From JBKPDV01 sp046728075 (GTDB lineage Bacteria > Acidobacteriota > Thermoanaerobaculia > UBA5066 > Gp7-AA6): a DNA stretch of 9,895 nucleotides. The notes below the pieces were generated by a model, which did not search any database, was not told the origin of the DNA, and was given only the letters and a program-made list of their open reading frames with translations. The stretch is from NCBI GenBank assembly GCA_046728075.1, contig JBKPDV010000195.1, positions 1-9,895 of the forward strand, given 5' to 3'. Positions 6,939 through 9,895 of the stretch are shown here, in pieces. Both the position numbers and the translations under genes were made by a program. The number at the start of each line of letters is the position of its first letter. Within the stretch, counting starts at the first letter, position 1.

Positions 6939-8213
6939 CTACCGACTACGGACTACCGACTTCCCCGGTCTCTCCCACTTCCCGTACACATAGCTCCCGC
7001 AGCACCGGTTGCAGATCGGCAGCGGTTCCTTGGCAAGCTTCTCGCGAAACTTCCAGGCCTTCTCGCCCGTCCAGATCTCCCGGAAGGGCTGCTTGCGCAC
7101 GTTGCCGATGAAGTAATCGGGAAAGTCGCCGCAAAAGCAGACTTCGCCATCGGACTCGACCTGCGCGAAATACCACGCGACCGGACAGAGGGAATGGCCG
7201 AAGGTCTTGGAAAAGTCGGAGAAGTAGCTCGGAACCTCCTCCGCCGGCACGTCCGGAACAAAGGAGACCCAGGGCCGTCCGCGGGCCGAGTCGAGGAACC
7301 GGCGGCGGCGAAGACTCTGGAGAAGCCGCACGAGGGCGGTCATCTGCTCGCCCTTGCTCGCGGCGACGCTCGACCAGTCGAAATCGAATCCCTTCCACGA
7401 GTCGCCGGAGACGCCAAACGTCTCGCGCATCACCCGTTCGTAGTCCCCCCCCGTTTCCTTCGGGACGAACCAGCGCAGCCCGACGTTGATCGTGTCGAGC
7501 GGCAGCTCCCGGAGGGCCTCGATGGCCGGCGCGATCGAGTCCATGTTGAGCTCGGTGACCGGCAGGATCGCGATCTGCATCGGAAGCGCGCGACCCAGCT
7601 TCCGGCGCCAATCCGCGACAGCCCGGATGCCGGCGGCCGCTTTCGAGAACGAGTCTTCCTTGCCGCGGATCCGGTTGTGGACCTCGGGCGGACCGTCGAT
7701 CGAGACGGCGATGGAATCGATGCCTGCTTCGACGAACTCTTTCGCATAGTCGGCCAGGCGCCAGCCGTTGGTGATCACCGTGCAGGTCAGGTCCCGCTCC
7801 TTGATCGCTCGCACGAGAGGGAGGATGTCGGGGTAGAGCAGCGGCTCTCCGCCGAAGAGCGAGATGATCGGCCGGCCGGGCGCGATCTCGTCGAGCAGCC
7901 GCTCGTAGTCCGAAAGGGCCAGCTGGCGATTGGCGCCGATGAGCTCGCGAATGCGGCTGCGCTCCTTTTCGCCGTCGGTCGCCGAAGCAGAGAATCCGTC
8001 GGCCCGGTAGATTCCGGTGTCCCCCCACTGTCCGCACATCTTGCAGCGCAGGTTGCAGAGGTTGGTCACCCGCAACTGCACGAAGGTCGGCATCGGCAGA
8101 TTGTCGGGCCGAGGCGAGGAGAGATGGTCCATCACCTCGCGCCGCCCGCGACTCATCCGGCCGAGATGTCGGCGAGCGAATCCGGAGAGCTGGAGACCCC
8201 TCTTGAAGCTCAT
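6939..8213 (-). CDS. Radical SAM enzyme with C-terminal SPASM-type domain
   Basis: A 424-residue radical SAM protein. RVTNLCNLRCKMCGQW gives the 4Fe-4S ligands C53, C57 and C60, followed by the SAM-binding ISLFGGEPLL (117-126) and SIAVSIDGPPE (167-177). The C-terminal part holds a second cysteine set: C343 in LCPVAW, C359 and C361 in VCFCGDF, and C401, C404 and C405 in ICNRCCG. This is a SPASM-like auxiliary cluster arrangement. Such enzymes often modify peptides or proteins (PqqE, AlbA, sulfatase maturases), but the substrate here is unknown and no short precursor gene is visible nearby. It lies 53 bases downstream of the M64 gene on the same strand. The ATG at 8213 has no Shine-Dalgarno; directly upstream is a heptamer array. 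The last seven residues (KSVVRSR) and the TAG stop are encoded by another array. Confidence 0.85.
   Translation of the reverse strand: MSFKRGLQLSGFARRHLGRMSRGRREVMDHLSSPRPDNLPMPTFVQLRVTNLCNLRCKMCGQWGDTGIYRADGFSASATDGEKERSRIRELIGANRQLALSDYERLLDEIAPGRPIISLFGGEPLLYPDILPLVRAIKERDLTCTVITNGWRLADYAKEFVEAGIDSIAVSIDGPPEVHNRIRGKEDSFSKAAAGIRAVADWRRKLGRALPMQIAILPVTELNMDSIAPAIEALRELPLDTINVGLRWFVPKETGGDYERVMRETFGVSGDSWKGFDFDWSSVAASKGEQMTALVRLLQSLRRRRFLDSARGRPWVSFVPDVPAEEVPSYFSDFSKTFGHSLCPVAWYFAQVESDGEVCFCGDFPDYFIGNVRKQPFREIWTGEKAWKFREKLAKEPLPICNRCCGSYVYGKWERPGKSVVRSR
6940..6960 (-). repeat. Heptanucleotide array, sense unit GTCGGTA, forming the radical SAM gene's stop
   Basis: On the minus strand three heptamers run GTCGGTA (6960-6954), GTCCGTA (6953-6947) and GTCGGTA (6946-6940). 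They encode the protein's final residues, and the TAG stop (6941-6939) is the unit junction TA|G. The four-base variant is the same as in the array across the gap, but inverted. Confidence 0.85.
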
Positions 8214-8220
8214 AACGACG

Positions 8221-8248
8221 TGAGACGTGAGACGTGAGACGTGAGACG
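8221..8248 (-). repeat. Heptanucleotide array, sense unit GTCTCAC, between the M64 and radical SAM genes
   Basis: Four perfect TGAGACG units on the plus strand read as GTCTCAC on the minus strand, the direction of both neighbouring genes. The array ends eight bases before the ATG of the radical SAM gene and begins about 20 bases after the stop of the M64 gene. It occupies the place where a ribosome-binding site would be expected. Confidence 0.92.
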
Positions 8249-8266
8249 AAGCGGGGACGGCATGTC

Positions 8267-9751
8267 CTACCGGGTCCCAGTTTTCGGCCGTCGACTGTCG
8301 ATGCTACTCTGCGAAGCAGCGCTTCGCTGCGAAGCACGAGCTGTCGACTGTCGACTCGTATAAAGATCAATCACCTTCTCGATTGCCCTCCGACAGACGG
8401 CGCAGAAGGGGACGTCGTCGCGCGTGAACATCACGCAGTCCTCCTGCGGACGATAGTAGCCCTTTGCCTCGTAGAGGGCGCCCTCGAAGGCTCCAACCTT
8501 TCCGGAGAAGGCATCGGAGAGGAGCTTCGTGTCGGCCTTCTTTTGCTCGAGAAAGAGCGCATCCATCTCTTCCTCCGGGCGTTTCTCCGCGCGGATGTGG
8601 CGACGCTTCTTCAGAAACTCACGGGCCTGCGCCTCGAAGGCCTCCTTGGACCAGGGAGTGGGAAGGGGCGTGCCGGAAGACACGAGGTCTTTCCACTTCA
8701 GAGCCTTCGGATCGAGAAGGGCGGTGGCGTTGGGCTCCCAGGGCTCAACGCGGTCCGTCGCCGGCTCGTAGGCCACGTCGGAGGTGTAGTACTCGTCGGC
8801 GAGTCCCGCTATGTGATGTCCGAACTCGTGGATGAAGACGTAAGGGGACCAGAGACTGTCGGCCGCGACGGTCGAGTAGAGGTTGAAGATGCCTCCCCCG
8901 CCATAGGTTCGGCTGTTCGTCAGGATCTCCACGAGCTCGTAGGGCGCGAAGGAAGCGATGTCCCGGAAGGCGCGGTTCTCGAAGGTCAGAACGTAGCGCT
9001 CGGAGCCGAAGGCGTCGTAGGTCGCGCCGACGGGAGACCTCCGGTGAATCCCCGTCGAGGGGCGGGAGATACCCGACTCGGCTGCCGGCGGACACAGCCC
9101 CCACACGTTGAAATCGGAGCGTCGCTCGCGAAACGGAGAGTGGGCGAAGAGGATCTCCAACAACCGGCGCGCGTCCTTTTCGAACTTGCCGCGCTCGGCC
9201 GCGGTGTATCCATCTCCGAGAATCAGGAAATCGACCTTTTCCGCCGGAGGGCCGTGCTGCTCGAGCGTCAGGAGCGGACCGGGGGAAGCCGGCTTCGCGT
9301 CGTCGACGAACGGGTCCTTCGGATCGACGGAAAGCTTCCAGATTTCTTGAAAGACGTTGCGCGCGTCTCGCTTCTTCAGAACGATCTGGACGGGCGCGCC
9401 GGGCGTCGGAAATCGCAGGGACTCGGAAAAAGTGCGGGCCCGCTCCTTCGCCTCCGGAGTCGTTTCCCACTCGCCGTAGACCGACGCGAAGCCGCGCGAG
9501 TAGAGGACGCGCCCCGAGGCGCGATCCGAGACCTCGAAGAAGTATTTGCCCAGATCGGTGTCGTCGATCGCCCACGCGGGATTGCCCGGCCACTCGAGTG
9601 GCTCGACCACGACTCGATCCAAACTGAATCGTTCCTCCGTGGCCGTGCCGGTGTGGAAATAGTCGACGCGCATCGTGCGCGGCGTGGCGCCGGCGCTCGA
9701 AGCTCCCAGGGACGCAGCGTAAAGAAGCATGAAGGCGAGAGCCGGGCGCAT
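8267..9751 (-). CDS. Secreted zinc metallopeptidase, M64 (IgA peptidase) family
   Basis: A 494-residue secreted protein. Residues 1-22 look like a signal peptide ending ASSAGA. An N-terminal beta-rich domain (about 26-150, RVDYFHTGTATEERFSLDRV) matches the layout of M64 proteins. The peptidase domain follows: KVDFLILGDGYTAAERGKFEKDA (172-194), the RSDFNVWGLCPPAAESGISRP block (211-231) and the zinc signature FIHEFGHHIAGLADEYY (307-322) with H308, E309 and H312. The family was named for an IgA-cleaving clostridial enzyme, but in environmental bacteria the substrate is unknown. C439, C450 and C453 near the end could form a disulfide or bind metal. Residues from about 465 on (TSRQSTARAS...) are encoded by repeat DNA and are probably not functional. 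There is only a weak Shine-Dalgarno (AGGA) too far from the ATG. The gene is divergent from the cysteine synthase-like gene. Confidence 0.88.
   Translation of the reverse strand: MRPALAFMLLYAASLGASSAGATPRTMRVDYFHTGTATEERFSLDRVVVEPLEWPGNPAWAIDDTDLGKYFFEVSDRASGRVLYSRGFASVYGEWETTPEAKERARTFSESLRFPTPGAPVQIVLKKRDARNVFQEIWKLSVDPKDPFVDDAKPASPGPLLTLEQHGPPAEKVDFLILGDGYTAAERGKFEKDARRLLEILFAHSPFRERRSDFNVWGLCPPAAESGISRPSTGIHRRSPVGATYDAFGSERYVLTFENRAFRDIASFAPYELVEILTNSRTYGGGGIFNLYSTVAADSLWSPYVFIHEFGHHIAGLADEYYTSDVAYEPATDRVEPWEPNATALLDPKALKWKDLVSSGTPLPTPWSKEAFEAQAREFLKKRRHIRAEKRPEEEMDALFLEQKKADTKLLSDAFSGKVGAFEGALYEAKGYYRPQEDCVMFTRDDVPFCAVCRRAIEKVIDLYTSRQSTARASQRSAASQSSIDSRRPKTGTR
8290..8357. repeat. Composite repeat: GTCGACT heptamers flanking a hairpin, inside the M64 gene 3' end
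   Basis: The 12-base sequence GTCGACTGTCGA occurs at 8290-8301 and again at 8343-8354, the second followed by CT so that two units of GTCGACT are complete. Between them is a perfect hairpin, GCAGCG (8316-8321), loop CTT, CGCTGC (8325-8330), with overlapping GCGAAGC/GCTTCGC alternatives on both sides. Because GTCGAC is palindromic the unit reads similarly on both strands. The element encodes most of the M64 protein's last 30 residues. Confidence 0.8.
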
Positions 9752-9772
9752 CGGATCGCATATCCTACGCCC

Positions 9773-9800
9773 CGAAAGAGCGAAGCTCGAACCTCTTTCG
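9773..9800. promoter_or_regulatory. Eight-base perfect dyad in the M64 / cysteine synthase divergent region
   Basis: CGAAAGAG at 9773-9780 is exactly inverted as CTCTTTCG at 9793-9800, with a 12-base centre. It lies 55 bases before the cysteine synthase-like ATG and 22 bases before the M64 ATG. It could be an operator for a dimeric regulator or a leader hairpin. Neither is proven, and no clear -35/-10 pair was identified in this 104-base gap. Confidence 0.3.
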
Positions 9801-9846
9801 CCGGAGAGCGAGCCTTCGGATTCATGACAGCTGAACGCTTTTTATT

Positions 9847-9850
9847 GGAG
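9847..9850 (+). promoter_or_regulatory. Shine-Dalgarno GGAG for the right-edge gene
   Basis: GGAG lies five bases before ATG 9856 in an A/T-rich stretch (TTTTTATTGGAG). It is one of the clearest ribosome-binding sites in the window and supports the start of the partial gene. Confidence 0.7.
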
Positions 9851-9855
9851 AGCTC

Positions 9856-9895
9856 ATGATTTATGACGACATCCTCGGCACGATCGGCAACACCC
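9856..9895 (+). CDS. 5' end of a cysteine synthase / cystathionine beta-synthase-like gene
   Basis: Only 13 residues are visible, MIYDDILGTIGNT. This is the highly characteristic N-terminus of the PLP-dependent O-acetylserine sulfhydrylase / cystathionine beta-synthase family, which usually continues P-L-V-R-L. The enzyme would make cysteine (or cystathionine) in the cytoplasm. CysK, CysM and Cbs types cannot be separated from this fragment. The start is backed by GGAG five bases upstream. The gene continues beyond the window. Confidence 0.75.
   Translation, partial: MIYDDILGTIGNT

Larger units (their letters stand above)
6858..6960. terminator. Possible bidirectional terminator formed by opposed heptamer arrays
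   Basis: The array at 6858-6888 and its inverted counterpart at 6940-6960 can pair. For example GTCGGTAGTC at 6879-6888 is the exact complement of 6951-6960, with a loop of about 60 bases, and other registers are possible. It sits between the convergent M16 and radical SAM genes. A CTTCTTT stretch at 6931-6937 is the only T-rich part. The long loop and lack of a classic U-tract make intrinsic termination uncertain. Confidence 0.4.

Noticed and set aside
7194..8237. Long plus-strand open frame opposite the SPASM radical SAM gene
   Set aside because: It is antisense to a gene with an intact cluster motif and has no recognisable protein features.
8221..8357. CRISPR-like array
   Set aside because: Units are only 7 bases, adjacent without spacers, and no cas gene is present.
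6946..8370. Second long minus-strand open frame overlapping the radical SAM gene
   Set aside because: It is a different frame of the same DNA, rich in Arg and Pro, without motifs.
8234..9859. Long plus-strand open frame opposite the M64 gene
   Set aside because: It mirrors the M64 gene in GC-rich DNA and shows no domain, whereas the minus strand carries the HEFGH signature and a signal peptide.

Overview
The window comes from a high-GC bacterial chromosome. Strong G/C bias at third codon positions, an LpxL/HtrB-type acyltransferase and several proteins with export signals suggest a Gram-negative (diderm) organism. The mix of an M64 peptidase, a paired M16 peptidase operon and dispersed intergenic repeats would suit an Acidobacteriota-like or other environmental lineage. 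That placement is a guess, because no marker gene is present. I see no phage, transposase, plasmid, CRISPR, tRNA or rRNA gene.

Left block, minus strand (1-3058). A HpnR-like cobalamin-binding radical SAM enzyme (1613-3058) is followed by a small exported SnoaL/NTF2-like protein (1061-1531). A repeat-filled gap (768-1060) leads to a 206-residue conserved protein of unknown function (147-767) and perhaps the first 48 codons of another gene leaving the left edge. Middle block, plus strand (3128-6851). A probable operon runs from a membrane-anchored LpxL-family lysophospholipid/lipid A acyltransferase to two exported M16 peptidases. The first M16 has the intact zinc site (HLLEH) and the second has lost it, the usual catalytic/non-catalytic pairing. 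All three genes overlap or nearly overlap. Right block, minus strand (6939-9751). A secreted M64-family zinc metallopeptidase (8267-9751) lies upstream of a SPASM-domain radical SAM enzyme (6939-8213), which converges on the M16 pair. At the right edge a cysteine synthase-like gene starts on the plus strand (9856 onwards, 13 residues visible).

Functionally, the divergent pair around 3059-3127 (HpnR-like enzyme and acyltransferase) points to membrane-lipid modification. The M16 pair and the M64 protein are cell-envelope or extracellular proteolysis. The SPASM enzyme modifies an unknown, probably peptide, substrate. No complete named pathway is present.

The most unusual feature is not a gene. 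At least five gene 3' ends carry short arrays of heptanucleotides, all fitting GTC followed by four bases. Each array has its own four-base variant: AGCT, GGTA, TCAC, GACT or GAAA/GAGA. Where the orientation can be told, GTC reads in the sense direction of the gene that ends there (the GACT array contains the palindrome GTCGAC and so reads on both strands). The arrays supply stop codons, C-terminal tails, a terminator-like inverted repeat between convergent genes, and possibly the ribosome-binding site of the first M16 gene, which seems to start at CTG. Two other repeat types, a GAGCGAAGCGAGG inverted repeat and a CCCTC/GAGGG hairpin, also sit at gene boundaries.
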